The notes under the pieces were generated by a model. That model worked only from the letters and a program-made list of their open reading frames with translations. It was not told the DNA's origin and did no database searches. A program made the position numbers and the translations under genes. 64,000 nt of DNA. Origin: Paenibacillus catalpae (lineage in GTDB: Bacteria > Bacillota > Bacilli > Paenibacillales > Paenibacillaceae). The DNA lies in NCBI RefSeq assembly GCF_900112695.1, contig NZ_FOMT01000005.1, forward strand, positions 441,957 to 505,956. The letters run 5' to 3'. Positions 17,319 through 28,167 of the stretch are shown in pieces (positions within the stretch are counted from its first letter, which is position 1; each line of letters opens with the position of its first letter).

Positions 17319-18206
17319 ATGGATATTCGACAGTTAAGGTACTTTTTGGCGATAGCCAAGGAAGGACAAATTACCCGGGCAGCAAAAGCGCTTAATATGG
17401 AGCAGCCTCCGCTTAGCCGTCAGCTCAAGCTGATGGAGGACGAGCTTGGCGTCACTTTGTTTGACAGGAGCGGGAAGGGGCTTACTCTGACGACGGCCGG
17501 CGAGCTGCTGCGGGACAAGGCGGAGAAGCTGCTGCAAGAGTTTAATGAGACGATACATGAAGTGAAGGAACTCGACGCAGGCCTTCACGGCACGCTTGCT
17601 CTAGGCTCAGTGGTATCCTGTATCTCCTTGCTTCCCCGTCCGATTGAGCAGTTCCGCAGGCTGTACCCGAACGTCACATTCAAGATCTGGGAAGGGGACC
17701 ACTTTATCCTTGGCAATCTGCTGGAGAAGCGGGATATTGAGCTGATCGTGGCCAGGCTTCCCTTCGAATCGACATTACATACGCAGCCATATTCCGTCCT
17801 GCCTCTTCCATCGGACCCGTTCGTTGCGGTCCTGCCCTCAGGATGGGTAAGTAACCCGGATAAAAATACGATGCTGATGAGCGAGCTTGCAGATATGCCG
17901 TTCCTGACCCTCAAGACGGACAAAACGATCGGCATGCATCACCGTGTTATGATCGAATCAAGGGCGCATGGCTTTGAACCAAAAGTCATCTGCGAATGCT
18001 CTAGCGTAGCCATTATTGTAGCTCTTGTAGCAGCAGGCATCGGGGCAACCGTATTTCCGAAATCGGTTATGGCTTCCTTTCCGCTTCCTTCGATAAAAAT
18101 GCTGGCCATCTCGGATGCGGATTTTCAATCAGATGTCGGAATCATATGGCTGAAGGACCGCTACTTATCGAAGAGCGCCCAGAACTTCATCGAGTTGTTT
18201 AAATAA
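17319..18206 (+). CDS. LysR family transcriptional regulator
   Basis: 295 residues from the ATG at 17319 (GGGGG upstream); the 28 extra in-frame codons before it are not LysR-like. The N-terminal winged helix is MDIRQLRYFLAIAKEGQITRAAKALNMEQPPLSRQLKLMEDELGVTLFDRSGKGLTLTTAGE, the standard HTH_1 sequence. The rest is a periplasmic-binding-like effector domain. It is transcribed divergently from ilvE with about 115 bases between, the classical arrangement for a LysR protein and its target, so control of ilvE is a fair inference. A hairpin terminator follows. Confidence 0.92.
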   Translation: MDIRQLRYFLAIAKEGQITRAAKALNMEQPPLSRQLKLMEDELGVTLFDRSGKGLTLTTAGELLRDKAEKLLQEFNETIHEVKELDAGLHGTLALGSVVSCISLLPRPIEQFRRLYPNVTFKIWEGDHFILGNLLEKRDIELIVARLPFESTLHTQPYSVLPLPSDPFVAVLPSGWVSNPDKNTMLMSELADMPFLTLKTDKTIGMHHRVMIESRAHGFEPKVICECSSVAIIVALVAAGIGATVFPKSVMASFPLPSIKMLAISDADFQSDVGIIWLKDRYLSKSAQNFIELFK

Positions 18207-18240
18207 AAAAAGGATGCAGCATCGTATGCTGCATCCTATT
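18204..18240. terminator. Bidirectional terminator between LysR gene and greA
   Basis: Perfect 11-bp stem AGGATGCAGCA/TGCTGCATCCT (18211-18236 overall). Preceded by seven A, which is a T-run for greA read on the minus strand. Confidence 0.88.
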
Positions 18241-18242
18241 CT

Positions 18243-18719
18243 TTATCCGCTTACTTTGATCTCGAGCAGCTCATATTTTATGATACCAACCGGCGCATCG
18301 ACGCTGATGACGTCTCCAACCTTCTTGCCCATTAAGGCTTTGCCCATCGGGCTTTCATAAGAAATCTTGTTATCGAATACGTCAGCTTCTGCAGGGCCAA
18401 CAATTCGGTATTCGATTTTCTCCGCTACTTCAATATCGTTTAGAATAACGATGGATCCCACGCTTACTTTCGACGTATCTGCTGCTTTCGATACGCGTGC
18501 GGTCTTAAGCATCTTCTCCAGCTGCGTAATTCTGGTTTCCATGAACGCCTGGTCGTCTTTGGCTGAATGATATTCACTGTTCTCCTTCAGATCGCCGTAG
18601 CTGATCGCTACTTTAAGACGGTGAGCAAGCTCGGAACGTTTGACGGTCTTTAGCTCCTCGAGCTCTTCCTCTAGTTTCTTTAGACCTTCGGGGGTTAGAA
18701 TGATTTCGTTTTTTGCCAA
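18243..18719 (-). CDS. greA: Transcription elongation factor GreA
   Basis: 158 residues, exactly the usual GreA length, when started at the TTG at 18719 with AGGAG ten bases upstream; an ATG at 18752 would add an alien 11-residue tail. The N-terminal coiled-coil reads [58 protein letters not shown], with the acidic tip residues in GDLKENSEY that rescue stalled RNA polymerase by stimulating transcript cleavage. The C-terminal FKBP-like domain ([21 protein letters not shown]) docks on the polymerase secondary channel. Confidence 0.95.
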   Translation of the reverse strand: MAKNEIILTPEGLKKLEEELEELKTVKRSELAHRLKVAISYGDLKENSEYHSAKDDQAFMETRITQLEKMLKTARVSKAADTSKVSVGSIVILNDIEVAEKIEYRIVGPAEADVFDNKISYESPMGKALMGKKVGDVISVDAPVGIIKYELLEIKVSG

Positions 18720-18917
18720 AACTACACAACTCCTGCCATTTATTTGTATCATCTGAATCGCTTCCTACATCTTACACTATCCCAAGTGGAAAAGAAACTT
18801 GGGTTAAGCTCCCAATTCCGCGGAAAAACTAACAATTTTCTAACTAAAAAGAAATGGAAAACTCAAATTTATAGTGTAGGATATGTCCTGCTGGCATCAC
18901 GTAAATTTTTACCAAGA

Positions 18918-18941
18918 TTGACCTCATGCGAGGTCTTTTTG
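18918..18941 (+). terminator. Small hairpin with T-run in the chemoreceptor leader
   Basis: GACCTC-ATGC-GAGGTC (18920-18935) followed by TTTTT. It lies 36 bases before the chemoreceptor ATG and after no plus-strand gene, so it would act as an attenuator, or it ends an unseen small transcript from 18760-18900. I see no gene in 18753-18976. Confidence 0.5.
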
Positions 18942-18976
18942 TCATGCCGACAACCTAGAGAGGGTGCATATTAGAG

Positions 18977-20989
18977 ATGAAGAAGAAATTCCAATTACCC
19001 AACGTTTTTCAGACGCGCAAGATTGCTCACCGAGTGTTACTAACAACGTTTATTATTGCCATTGCGATTGTAGCGTCTATGTCTGCCGCATTATTTCTTT
19101 CTAATTCTTCCTTGTTTAAAAATCAGATTAAAGAGGAGCTTGCCCTCCAGGCAGACGTCATTACCGCACGCATGGATGAAGAACTGCAGACGAAAGTGTC
19201 CAAAATCAATGCTCTGGCAGGCATTGGACAATATTATGGCCAGGATGCCCTAAAGCATGAAGAATTGATTGAACATTTTATAAAAGAAAACCCTGAATTA
19301 ATGTCACCTGGCTATTCCCTCGACATGACAGGCAAGAACTTTCAGGTAGCAGGAACCGGAAATAAAATAGATGTTTCTGAACGGCCTTATTTCAAATCGT
19401 TGTCGGAAGGTAAATTAACCGTAAGTGATCCGCTTGTGAATAAAGTGGACCCTTCCAAGGTATCCATCGTTATCGCGGCACCTCTTATGCAGAACGGGAA
19501 GGCTTATGGTTTCTACATATTCGGCTATGAGATTAATTCTGCTGCCGCTATCGTCCGAGATGCGAAGGTTGGCGAAACAGGTTATGCCATTCTGATGGAC
19601 AGCAGCGGCGTTGTCGTCAGTCATCCGAAGGCAGATCTTGTTATGAAGACAACGGTTTATGATCTGAATATGCCTGAAACCATAAAAGCTTTTGAGCTGG
19701 CCAGACAGGGGCAGAATACGAACTATTCCTTTACCTTTGACGGTGTGAAAAAAATCGGCTATGCCGAGGCGACCAAAAACGGTTATGTGATTCAGCTCTC
19801 CATTCCGGAGAAAGAAGCCATGCAGCCGGTAACGGATCTGTTGTGGAAAACAATCGGAGTTGCATTGATGGTTACGCTCCTGGCGCTTATCGCTGCCTAT
19901 CTGTCCGCAATCCGGATGGCGAAGCCGATCGTTTATATTTCGAATGTCATTAAAGTACTTGCAAGCGGCGATTTAAGACCACGACTCGAAGTAAAAGCGA
20001 AAAACGAGCTTGGCGAGCTTGCAGACCATATGAACGATATGCTGGATTCGTTCTCAAATACGATTGGCAAAGTAAGCTCTGCCGCCGAACAGCTTGCTGC
20101 CTCCTCGGAGGAGCTGACCGCCGCATCGGTTGACTCCGTCGATATTTCCGGCCGCATTGGAGGGGCAATTGACAGTGTTGCAACAGCCGGGGAGAATCAA
20201 ATGATCTCCGCCGAGCAGACATCGACGGCAATGGAAGAGATGGCATCCGGTGTGCAGCGTATTGCGGAATCCTCTTCGGTTGTTGCCGAAGCTTCGCAGA
20301 CGTCGCTGGATGAAGTTCAGCTTGGCCAGGTTGCCGTTACTCATGCTGTCGAGCAAATGAAGCTTATTCATCATTCTGTAGGCAAGTCCGCTGAAGAAGT
20401 TCGGGAGCTGGAGCTCAAATCAAACCAAATCGGCAATATTGTATCTGTTATTCAGGAATTGACGAACCAGACGCAGCTGCTGTCTCTGAATGCTTCTATT
20501 GAAGCAGCACGGGCAGGAGAGCATGGCCGAGGCTTTGCCGTTGTAGCCAATGAAGTGAAGAAGCTTTCCGAGCAATCGGCAAATTCAGCAGCCGAGATTA
20601 CCGCGCTGATCAAGGAAGTGCAGGGGACAACGCTGCGCGCAGTTGATGCGATGAATCAAGGGGTTGGCGATGTCGAGATTGGCTCCGAGCTGATTAATGA
20701 AGCCGGCGAAGTATTCGGCCGGATCACCTCCGCCTTCCAGGAAATCTCCAGTCAAATTCAAGAGGTATCGGCAGCTTCGGAGCAAATGTCAGCAGGAACG
20801 GAAGAGGTTACGGCTTCCATGACCGAGATTGTAACGATGACACAAACCACGTATAACCATTCCCAGAGCATCTCTCAAGGTGCGCAGAAGCAGCTTGATT
20901 CCATGAAGGATATTTCGGCTTCAGCCGAGGATCTGAGCCATATGGCACAGCAACTGCAGGAAGCGCTGTCGAAGTTCAAGACAAATTAG
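18977..20989 (+). CDS. Methyl-accepting chemotaxis protein with dCache-type sensor
   Basis: 670 residues. Membrane helix 1 is near residues 20-42 ([23 protein letters not shown]). The extracellular sensor of about 235 residues shows dCache features ([33 protein letters not shown]), which usually bind amino acids or small acids. Membrane helix 2 is [25 protein letters not shown], then HAMP ([25 protein letters not shown]...[14 protein letters not shown]). The cytoplasmic signalling hairpin has the tip [45 protein letters not shown], which contacts CheA and CheW. It is a single gene with no che neighbours. Confidence 0.95.
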   Translation: MKKKFQLPNVFQTRKIAHRVLLTTFIIAIAIVASMSAALFLSNSSLFKNQIKEELALQADVITARMDEELQTKVSKINALAGIGQYYGQDALKHEELIEHFIKENPELMSPGYSLDMTGKNFQVAGTGNKIDVSERPYFKSLSEGKLTVSDPLVNKVDPSKVSIVIAAPLMQNGKAYGFYIFGYEINSAAAIVRDAKVGETGYAILMDSSGVVVSHPKADLVMKTTVYDLNMPETIKAFELARQGQNTNYSFTFDGVKKIGYAEATKNGYVIQLSIPEKEAMQPVTDLLWKTIGVALMVTLLALIAAYLSAIRMAKPIVYISNVIKVLASGDLRPRLEVKAKNELGELADHMNDMLDSFSNTIGKVSSAAEQLAASSEELTAASVDSVDISGRIGGAIDSVATAGENQMISAEQTSTAMEEMASGVQRIAESSSVVAEASQTSLDEVQLGQVAVTHAVEQMKLIHHSVGKSAEEVRELELKSNQIGNIVSVIQELTNQTQLLSLNASIEAARAGEHGRGFAVVANEVKKLSEQSANSAAEITALIKEVQGTTLRAVDAMNQGVGDVEIGSELINEAGEVFGRITSAFQEISSQIQEVSAASEQMSAGTEEVTASMTEIVTMTQTTYNHSQSISQGAQKQLDSMKDISASAEDLSHMAQQLQEALSKFKTN

Positions 20990-21077
20990 AAGTTTTTGAT
21001 TATTAAGGCCGAAAATGGTACAGTATGGAAGGATAGTTATCCAACGATTTCATTATATCGTACAAGGAGAGATCTTG

Positions 21078-21500
21078 ATGTCAGTTGATGCTTATTTGAA
21101 TTTTGATGGAAATTGCCGTGAAGCGGCGGAGTTTTATGCAGAAGTATTTGGTTTGGACAAGCCAAAGCTGATGACATTTGGTGAGGTACCTCCGCACCCG
21201 GACTATCCATTGCCTGAAGAAGCGAAAAACCTGATTATGCATACCCGCCTGAACATTGGCGGCAGCAACGTGATGTTCTCCGATGTATTCCCTGGTATGC
21301 CGTTTATTGTTGGCAACAACATTACACTGGCTTATGTTGTGGAGGATGAAGACAAGATCCGTTCCGCTTTTGACCAACTGAAAGTAGGCGGGACCATTGT
21401 AATGGAACTGCAAGAGACTTTCTGGAGCAAATTGTACGGCCAGGTTACGGACAAGTTCGGTATTCAATGGCAGTTTAATCTCGGAATGGGCGAATTCTAA
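21078..21500 (+). CDS. VOC superfamily protein, PhnB-like
   Basis: 140 residues from the ATG at 21078, chosen for AAGGAGA at 21064-21070; 21 upstream in-frame codons are untranslated leader. The sequence MSVDAYLNFDGNCREAAEFYAEVFGL..., PHPDYPLPEEAKNLIMHTRLNIGGSNVMFSDVFPG and the ending FWSKLYGQVTDKFGIQWQFNL are typical of the PhnB/glyoxalase-like group (3-dmu-9 fold). Members are small metal-binding proteins of mostly unknown substrate, often misnamed demethylubiquinone methyltransferases. It stands alone before a strong terminator. Confidence 0.88.
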   Translation: MSVDAYLNFDGNCREAAEFYAEVFGLDKPKLMTFGEVPPHPDYPLPEEAKNLIMHTRLNIGGSNVMFSDVFPGMPFIVGNNITLAYVVEDEDKIRSAFDQLKVGGTIVMELQETFWSKLYGQVTDKFGIQWQFNLGMGEF

Positions 21501-21521
21501 TACTTAACTAACAAAATAAGG

Positions 21522-21560
21522 GAACCAGTAATCTGTTAGGACAGATTACTGGTTCTTTTT
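21522..21560. terminator. Strong bidirectional terminator
   Basis: A perfect 15-bp stem GAACCAGTAATCTGT/ACAGATTACTGGTTC (21522-21536 with 21541-21555) with a four-base loop and a T-run after it. Confidence 0.92.
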
Positions 21561-22025
21561 TACGACTGCTGTTTGCTCCTTAGCAGGGAGTATACATACG
21601 TATCGTGCGCTGAACCGTTCTGAACCATATAATCCCGCAGAATACCTTCTTGTTGGAAACCTAACTTTCTCAGCAGCCGATTCGATGCCTCGTTCTCGAT
21701 AAATACTACAGCACCAATGCGATTGAGCTGCAGTTCATGAAAACCGTATTCAATAACTCGCGTCACGGCTTCGGACATATAACCCATTCTCCAATGATCA
21801 GGGTGGATTTCATAACCTTTCAATTCCCCAACGCAAGCCTCGCTTCTCGGTATAGCTTTTGGCAAAAAAATCGATGAGTACCTGTGCTTGATCACTATGT
21901 TCCAATGCCTCTTGACCGTAGTAACGTGTAACTAGCTCATTCGAGAAACAAGCAAAGATGTCTTGTAAGTCATCGCTTGTCACTTCTCTTAAATGTAATC
22001 GGTTTGTATCTAATTCAGGAAACAT
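21560..22025 (-). pseudogene. GNAT acetyltransferase, broken by an internal deletion and frameshift
   Basis: The first half starts at ATG 22025 (AAGGAG eight bases upstream) and encodes a RimJ/RimL-type N-terminus (FPELDTNRLHLREVTSDDLQDIF...EKRGLRWGIE) that stops at about 21810. The second half, in another frame, encodes GYEIHPDHWRMGYMSEAVTRVIEYGFHELQLNRIGAVVFIENEASNRLLRKLGFQQEG to the stop at 21560. In intact relatives about 25 residues (the strand pair carrying ...IGTCGF...AEIGYE...) lie between GIE and GYEIHP; they are missing here. The acetyl-CoA loop region is therefore damaged. A sequencing error alone cannot restore the missing strands. Confidence 0.8.
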
Positions 22026-22039
22026 GCTTTTCACTCCTT

Positions 22040-22068
22040 TTGCAAAACAAGAACAAATGTTCTATAAT
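22040..22068 (+). promoter_or_regulatory. Sigma-A type promoter for alkC
   Basis: TTGCAA (22040-22045), a 17-base spacer, and a perfect TATAAT (22063-22068). Transcription would start near 22075, which is at the first possible ATG of the downstream frame; this argues for the TTG start at 22114. Confidence 0.75.
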
Positions 22069-22113
22069 GGTGCTATGACTACGACTAAGAGATTATCGAA
22101 GAGGGGTACACCA

Positions 22114-23229
22114 TTGGCTGAGCCGTTAAAAGACATGTATGATGAAGCCTTTCTGAGGCAATTCGCAAATAAGGTACTTGCTGTAAATCCGGCTTTTCAT
22201 AATGAGGCTTTTATATCTGACGTATTAAATGAAGCTTGGGATCAATTGCAGCTGAAAGGGCGGATCAGGCAAATCTCGACGGTGCTTGGCAAGCACTTGC
22301 CGCATAATTACGAGGAAGCATTACGAGTATTATATGCCATTTGTGAGGAATGCAGCGGATTTCCTTATCTGTTTTTCCCGGATTTTGTGGAGGTATACGG
22401 CGGGGCAGAGGAACATTGGGAGCTGTCTATGCAAGCTCTGGAGAGATTTACGCCAAAATCATCAGCTGAGTTCGCCGTTCGTGTGTTCCTGATCCGTGAT
22501 CCGGAGCGAATGATGCGCCAGATGCTGACCTGGGCAAGCCATTCGGATGAACACGTACGAAGACTGGCAAGCGAGGGCTGCAGACCGCGTCTTCCATGGG
22601 GACAGGCTTTGCCAGTCTTTAAGAGGGATCCTTCGCCGCTCCTTCCCGTGCTGGAGCTGCTGAAGGAAGATCCATCCCTCTATGTCCGCAAGAGTGTCGC
22701 TAATAACCTGAACGATATTGCGAAGGATCATCCGGATCTAGTATTGGAAACAGCCCGCCGCTGGCAGGGACATCATCCTTTTACAGACTGGATCATCCGT
22801 CATGCTTGCCGGAATTTGGTCCGCAAGGCTCATCCGGAGGCGCTGGCCATCTTCGGCTATGCCGTGGCGGAGGACTCCTCTCCAATTGTCACTTCAGCTG
22901 ACCTTCAAGCCCGGCCTTCGACTTTGGAGATCGGGGATAGCTGCAGGCTGGAATATACGATTCGGATTCAGGAGGGGGAACCGCTGCATTTGAGGATTGA
23001 GTACGGCATAGATTTCGTCAAATCCGGAGGCAAGACTTCCCGCAAATTGTTCCTGCTGTCAGATAAGACGGTATCTGGCGGATCGTCGCTGTCTGGCAGC
23101 CGAGTTCACCGCTTCGCAGATTTGTCTACGCGGCGCCATTATCCGGGAGCACATCGTATCGTCTTGATGGTGAACGGTGTTGAAACGGCAAGTACAACGA
23201 TTGAGTTGCGCCCAGCAGCAACGGAATAA
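22114..23229 (+). CDS. alkC: AlkC-type DNA alkylation repair glycosylase with C-terminal Ig-like domain
   Basis: 371 residues from the TTG at 22114 (GAGGGG seven bases upstream), giving MAEPLKDMYDEAFLRQFA. An in-frame ATG at 22075 coincides with the predicted transcription start. The first 230 residues are HEAT-like helical repeats of the AlkC/AlkD superfamily (VRVFLIRDPERMMRQMLTWASHSDEHVRRLASEGCRPRLPWG..., PSLYVRKSVANNLNDIAKDHPDLV). The last 100 residues (RPSTLEIGDSCRLEYTIRIQEGEPLHLRIEYGIDFVK...) are the Ig-like domain found in Bacillus AlkC. AlkC removes 3-methyladenine and related cationic lesions without base flipping. It ends at a bidirectional hairpin. Confidence 0.88.
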   Translation: MAEPLKDMYDEAFLRQFANKVLAVNPAFHNEAFISDVLNEAWDQLQLKGRIRQISTVLGKHLPHNYEEALRVLYAICEECSGFPYLFFPDFVEVYGGAEEHWELSMQALERFTPKSSAEFAVRVFLIRDPERMMRQMLTWASHSDEHVRRLASEGCRPRLPWGQALPVFKRDPSPLLPVLELLKEDPSLYVRKSVANNLNDIAKDHPDLVLETARRWQGHHPFTDWIIRHACRNLVRKAHPEALAIFGYAVAEDSSPIVTSADLQARPSTLEIGDSCRLEYTIRIQEGEPLHLRIEYGIDFVKSGGKTSRKLFLLSDKTVSGGSSLSGSRVHRFADLSTRRHYPGAHRIVLMVNGVETASTTIELRPAATE

Positions 23230-23236
23230 ATAGAAG

Positions 23237-23280
23237 AAGAGCTATGCTTTGGCTTTAAGCCTCGGCATAGCTCTTTATTT
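23237..23280. terminator. Bidirectional terminator overlapping the end of the GNAT gene
   Basis: AAGAGCTATGC (23237-23247) pairs with GCATAGCTCTT (23265-23275), with an inner GGCTTTAAGCC palindrome and T-rich flanks. The 3' arm is also the last codons of the minus-strand GNAT gene. Confidence 0.75.
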
Positions 23281-23758
23281 TCAACCGGTAGAAGGCCGTC
23301 GGATACACGGTGTTGGCTTCGCGGACAAGCTGGAAGCCATGCTTCTCGTAAAACTGTCTGAGTGGCGGACGATCAGAGGCGCAATCCAGCTTCAAATAAC
23401 TTTTATTCCGCGATTGTGCGACGTTCGTGGCAAATGCAAGCATGCTGCCAGATAAACCGGTTTTGGAATATTTCCGTCTAATGCAAAGCTTGTGAAGATA
23501 CAGGGCATCGTTCTGCTGATCCTCCGGCCAAAAGAAGCTATCCTCTTCCAACAGGATCATAACCGCGGCGATCTCCCCGTCTATATAGGCTGCATAGAAA
23601 TGGTTAATAGTCAGTCCATCGAGCAGACGGTGTGCAGTGAGGTCGGATTCATTCCACATGGGAATGCGGTTCGCGGCAATCCATCTTGCTCCTTCTTTAA
23701 GGACCTCAAGAAACGTGTCTAACTCCGATTCATGAATGCTTCGTATGACGGTCTCCAT
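23255..23758 (-). CDS. GNAT family N-acetyltransferase
   Basis: 167 residues with GGAAGAGG eight bases before the ATG at 23758. The fold is visible as VIRSIHESELDTFLEVLKEGARW at the start, AAYIDGEIAAVMILLEEDSFFWPEDQ, the beta-4 and acetyl-CoA loop region DALYLHKLCIRRKYSKTGLSGSMLAFATNVA, and the final LKLDCASDRPPLRQFYEKHGFQLV. The pyrophosphate loop is a less canonical version of Q/RxxGxG/A. Substrate unknown. It follows the VOC gene on the same strand by 25 bases and may be co-transcribed with it. Confidence 0.87.
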   Translation of the reverse strand: METVIRSIHESELDTFLEVLKEGARWIAANRIPMWNESDLTAHRLLDGLTINHFYAAYIDGEIAAVMILLEEDSFFWPEDQQNDALYLHKLCIRRKYSKTGLSGSMLAFATNVAQSRNKSYLKLDCASDRPPLRQFYEKHGFQLVREANTVYPTAFYRLKIKSYAEA

Positions 23759-23783
23759 TACGATTAACCTCTTCCAATATAAT

Positions 23784-24215
23784 TTAGAAGGAAATCATCC
23801 CGCCCCGTTCATCGAATACGGCGGTAGGATTCCACGCCACTTCCCACAGGTTGTTCTCCGGATCTGCGAAATACGCCGTGCGGCCTCCCCAGAAAGCATC
23901 GCTTGGCTCCCGCAATATTTTCCCGCCAATCTCCCGAATTTGTTCAATGGTAGTGTCCACCTGAGAGGGCTCGTCCACATTAATGGCATAAGAAACGGCT
24001 CGGTAGGATTGTTTGTCTTGGGTAAAGCTTACTCCCGCATCCTTCTCTAATTCCTCGATAGGAAATAAAGACAAGATAACGCCTGCCGTGAGGAAAGCGG
24101 CGTAGTTATCTGAACTGCTCGCTGTTTCTTCCCAACCAAACTTCTGATAGAAAGACCGAAGGGAAGGCAAATCATAAGCACCAATCGTTATTAGACTGAC
24201 ACGTTGAGGGATCAT
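23784..24215 (-). CDS. VOC (glyoxalase/bleomycin-resistance fold) family protein
   Basis: 143 residues: VSLITIGAYDLPSLRSFYQKFGWEETASS... and RTAYFADPENNLWEVAWNP, the paired beta-alpha-beta-beta-beta units of the family with the final metal-ligand glutamate in NLWEVAWN. These proteins are metal-dependent lyases, dioxygenases or drug binders, and the substrate is not readable. AAGGAGG lies 10 bases before the ATG, and the sequence just upstream (GTGTCGATTCTTTTT) matches the 3' end of the leader repeat. The region 24216-24417 beyond it holds no gene I can support. Confidence 0.88.
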   Translation of the reverse strand: MIPQRVSLITIGAYDLPSLRSFYQKFGWEETASSSDNYAAFLTAGVILSLFPIEELEKDAGVSFTQDKQSYRAVSYAINVDEPSQVDTTIEQIREIGGKILREPSDAFWGGRTAYFADPENNLWEVAWNPTAVFDERGGMISF

Positions 24216-24250
24216 TTAAAATAGCCTCCTTAAAAAGAATCGACACAAAT
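24216..24250 (-). repeat. Partial copy of the leader repeat before the VOC gene
   Basis: On the minus strand, TTTGTGTCGATTCTTTTT runs into AAGGAGG, matching the last third of the 55-bp unit (GTGTGACAATTCTTTTT-AGGAGG). Only this part is conserved. Confidence 0.5.
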
Positions 24251-24315
24251 GGAATATGGAACCAATTATATCGCTTTGGTTTTTGGCGTGGCAATAGGGA
24301 AATAAGAGCAGATAG

Positions 24316-26748
<2,433 letters not shown>

Positions 26749-26759
26749 AAAATTGAAGG

Positions 26760-26799
26760 CAGCACGATGGCTCGTTACTCCATGGTGCTGTTTTTTTTT
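26760..26799 (+). terminator. Terminator after the large collagen-like gene
   Basis: CAGCAC-ATGG stem (26760-26770) with CCAT-GTGCTG (26780-26790), then nine T. It separates the collagen-like gene from hen1. Confidence 0.88.
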
Positions 26800-26899
26800 G
26801 CCGGCTTCAGTGTTGTCGTAATACTTTTGCCATGTTCGTTCATTGGTAGATATGTGAAAATCCATTTAGAAGTTGTTGATGAAGAGGGGATGAACCATT

Positions 26900-28165
26900 A
26901 TGGCCATCGTGCAATTAAAGTCTACGAATCCGAAATTCTCGTACTTGATAAAGAAAAATCCAGGGACCAGCATGCAAATTCGATCCATCCGAAAAGGGAT
27001 GGCCTATGGCTGGTATACCGATGACACCGCCTACAACGTTTATTTCAAGGATGCTGATAATGAAGTGTCCTACAAAGAAAATGAGCAGGAGCAATTCGAA
27101 TATTTGAATGTTTCCCGGTACAATACACCGCTGTTCCCGCTCAACGCGATTAATGAATTTTTTACAGCACCATATAAAACACGGCATGAACAGGATACGG
27201 ACGGCTATGCACATTCTTTCCATATTAATATGATTCATGTGGAATGGATACGGTATTTCGATGTCTTCGAGAAACATATGAGAGATTGCCGCTTTGAGCG
27301 CCAACAGTTATCGAACAAGAGCTATTCGCTTACGATTACAACTGAAAAAAACATGTACCATCTGCTCCATGTGGTTTGTGTATTATGCTTGTTCCTGGCT
27401 ATATCAGGCAATGAGAATATCGATATTAACGACGAAATTCTTGACAAATATATTCATAGTATTCAAGTCATCGATGCCCCGTTTTATATTCGCAGCATGT
27501 TTGTAAGAAACTTCTTGTCATCCAAGACGAGCTTTTGGAAATATAAAACGGCTCTAGAGAACACGGACCGTTATGCCATTGACTTTGAATTTGGCGGAAC
27601 GGCGTTTCAGAGAAGGAATTATATCGGCAGCTCCCTGCAATTTGATAAATCCATTTTGGATGTTGGCTGTGGTGAAGGTTTCTACGCTATTCCGTTTGCG
27701 AAGAAAATCGAGTGCAACTATTATGCAATCGATGTAAATGAAGAAGCACTTGAGGTTGTGAAGCGAAAAGCAGGGGCTAAACAAATTGAAAATTTAGCTC
27801 TCTACCGGTCCCTTGATCATTACCTAGAGGAATACAACGGGGAACTGGTCGATATTGTTATGACCGAAGTGATTGAGCATATGAGCGAAGAAGAAGCGAA
27901 GCAGCTCATTCAAACAATTTGTGCAAATATCGAGTTTGATCAATTTATTATTACGACGCCTAACGCCGACTTTAATCCCTACTATGAGCTTCAGTACTTG
28001 AGACATGAAGACCACAAATGGGAAATGGGGCAAGAGCAGTTTCAGCAATGGTTCATGGATGTTATTCAAGAAATGAAATGGGAAGTCGAATTTGTCGCAA
28101 TTGGTGATCGCGTTAACAGTATCCATACAACGCAAGGTGTTATTTTGAAGAAAAAGGGGGCCTGA
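26900..28165 (+). CDS. hen1: Bacterial Hen1, RNA 3'-terminal ribose 2'-O-methyltransferase of the Pnkp/Hen1 repair system
   Basis: 421 residues, about 40 shorter than well-studied relatives. The N-terminal half (STNPKFSYLIKKNPGTSMQ..., YNTPLFPLNAINEFF) is a diverged form of the Hen1 domain that activates the Pnkp ligase. The C-terminal half is the methyltransferase: SAM motif ILDVGCGEGFYAIPFA (254-260 core), then TEVIEHM with the expected metal ligands E323, E326 and H327, ITTPNADFN (351-359), and HEDHKWEMG with H372 as the likely fourth ligand. It methylates the 2'-OH at the 3' end of cleaved RNA before ligation, so the repaired RNA resists the same toxin. It ends two bases before pnkp; its own promoter must lie in 26800-26890. 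Confidence 0.93.
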   Translation: MAIVQLKSTNPKFSYLIKKNPGTSMQIRSIRKGMAYGWYTDDTAYNVYFKDADNEVSYKENEQEQFEYLNVSRYNTPLFPLNAINEFFTAPYKTRHEQDTDGYAHSFHINMIHVEWIRYFDVFEKHMRDCRFERQQLSNKSYSLTITTEKNMYHLLHVVCVLCLFLAISGNENIDINDEILDKYIHSIQVIDAPFYIRSMFVRNFLSSKTSFWKYKTALENTDRYAIDFEFGGTAFQRRNYIGSSLQFDKSILDVGCGEGFYAIPFAKKIECNYYAIDVNEEALEVVKRKAGAKQIENLALYRSLDHYLEEYNGELVDIVMTEVIEHMSEEEAKQLIQTICANIEFDQFIITTPNADFNPYYELQYLRHEDHKWEMGQEQFQQWFMDVIQEMKWEVEFVAIGDRVNSIHTTQGVILKKKGA

Positions 28166-28167
28166 AC

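Noticed and set aside
22075-22113. ATG start for alkC at 22075
   Set aside because: It coincides with the predicted transcription start and has no ribosome site, while the TTG at 22114 has GAGGGG at good spacing.
26767-27024. Plus-strand frame beginning MARYSMVLFFFAGFSVVVILL that looks like a membrane peptide
   Set aside because: It begins inside the terminator of the collagen-like gene, its hydrophobic start is the translated T-run, and it overlaps hen1 in another frame.
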